Of a DNA stretch of 64,000 bases, positions 63,766 through 64,000 are shown piece after piece. A program made the position numbers and the translations under genes. Below the pieces are notes generated by a model. That model did no database searches. It worked only from the letters and a program-made list of their open reading frames with translations, and was not told the DNA's origin. Within the stretch, counting starts at the first letter, position 1. Each line of letters starts with the position of its first letter. The stretch comes from Apodemus sylvaticus (Eukaryota; Chordata; Mammalia; Rodentia; Muridae), in the NCBI RefSeq assembly GCF_947179515.1, contig NC_067481.1, positions 91,173,098 to 91,237,097 of the forward strand, written 5' to 3'.

Positions 63766-64000
63766 GTTTAGCTCCTTGGAATCTAGGGGAACCCCTCCCA
63801 CACAGCTACCTGGACCTCCTAGTCAGGCACCCAAACACTGCAAGTGGAAGCAGTTCTGTGGCCCTCGTGTTTGTCATGTGACCTAACACAACTGTCCTGG
63901 AGGAAGAGCAGAATGAGAAGTCCTAGGCAGACAACCTGTCTTGGTGTCATCATCTTCTTCAGCTTCAAAGAGAGAGGGTGTCTGGGGGAATCAAGAAAAA

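Larger units (their letters stand above)
59591..64000. other. Intergenic sequence, right end of window
   Basis: No gene supported. It contains MIR remnants (about 61130-61240, 61860-62010, 62715-62830), a TG repeat with an adjoining inverted SINE (62912-63087), a 16-bp direct repeat (63265-63298), a unique block (63330-63640) and a perfect hairpin (63745-63765). Confidence 0.5.

Noticed and set aside
63647..63886. Right-edge open frame as a Foxi1 exon
   Set aside because: The translation has no forkhead or Foxi1-like residues.

Overview
This is eukaryotic DNA from a murine rodent. The long 3' part of one spliced gene sits among rodent-specific repeats: B1 and B2/B3 SINEs, MaLR (ORR1/MT) LTRs and a murine L1. 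The protein-coding part of the L1 reads closer to what I remember of rat L1 than of Mus L1, so a rat-lineage murine is my preferred guess. No ID element was seen and I could run no alignment, so the species stays open.

From the left edge to about 41.4 kb the window carries the last 17 coding exons of Dock2 on the + strand. They encode 621 residues and the stop codon. Every exon junction is GT-AG, and the reading frame runs unbroken across all 17 exons. If the full protein has 1,828 residues, these are residues 1208-1828. Exons at 1182-34799 encode essentially the whole DHR-2 (DOCKER) Rac-GEF catalytic domain. The last five exons encode the serine-rich, polybasic C-terminal tail. The 3' UTR follows, with an ATTAAA poly(A) signal and a striking G-run array just beyond it.

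Introns hold SINEs, MIR remnants, several MaLR LTRs (mostly antisense to Dock2), microsatellites, a 22-bp minisatellite and one CpG-rich palindromic NRF1-type site. At 42.19-48.79 kb a full-length L1 lies on the - strand, flanked by a perfect 22-bp target-site duplication. Its ORF1 is open. Its ORF2 is broken only by two single-base indels in A-runs.

From 48.8 to 64 kb I see no gene. This intergenic sequence contains more MaLR LTRs, MIRs, simple repeats, a 200-bp purine tract and some unassigned old repeat sequence. In human and mouse the next gene downstream of Dock2 is Foxi1, but no Foxi1 coding sequence is present here. I found no convincing previously undescribed system; the most unusual items are the nearly intact L1, the G4-like array behind the Dock2 poly(A) site, the TG-rich acceptor of one Dock2 exon and the intronic NRF1 palindrome.
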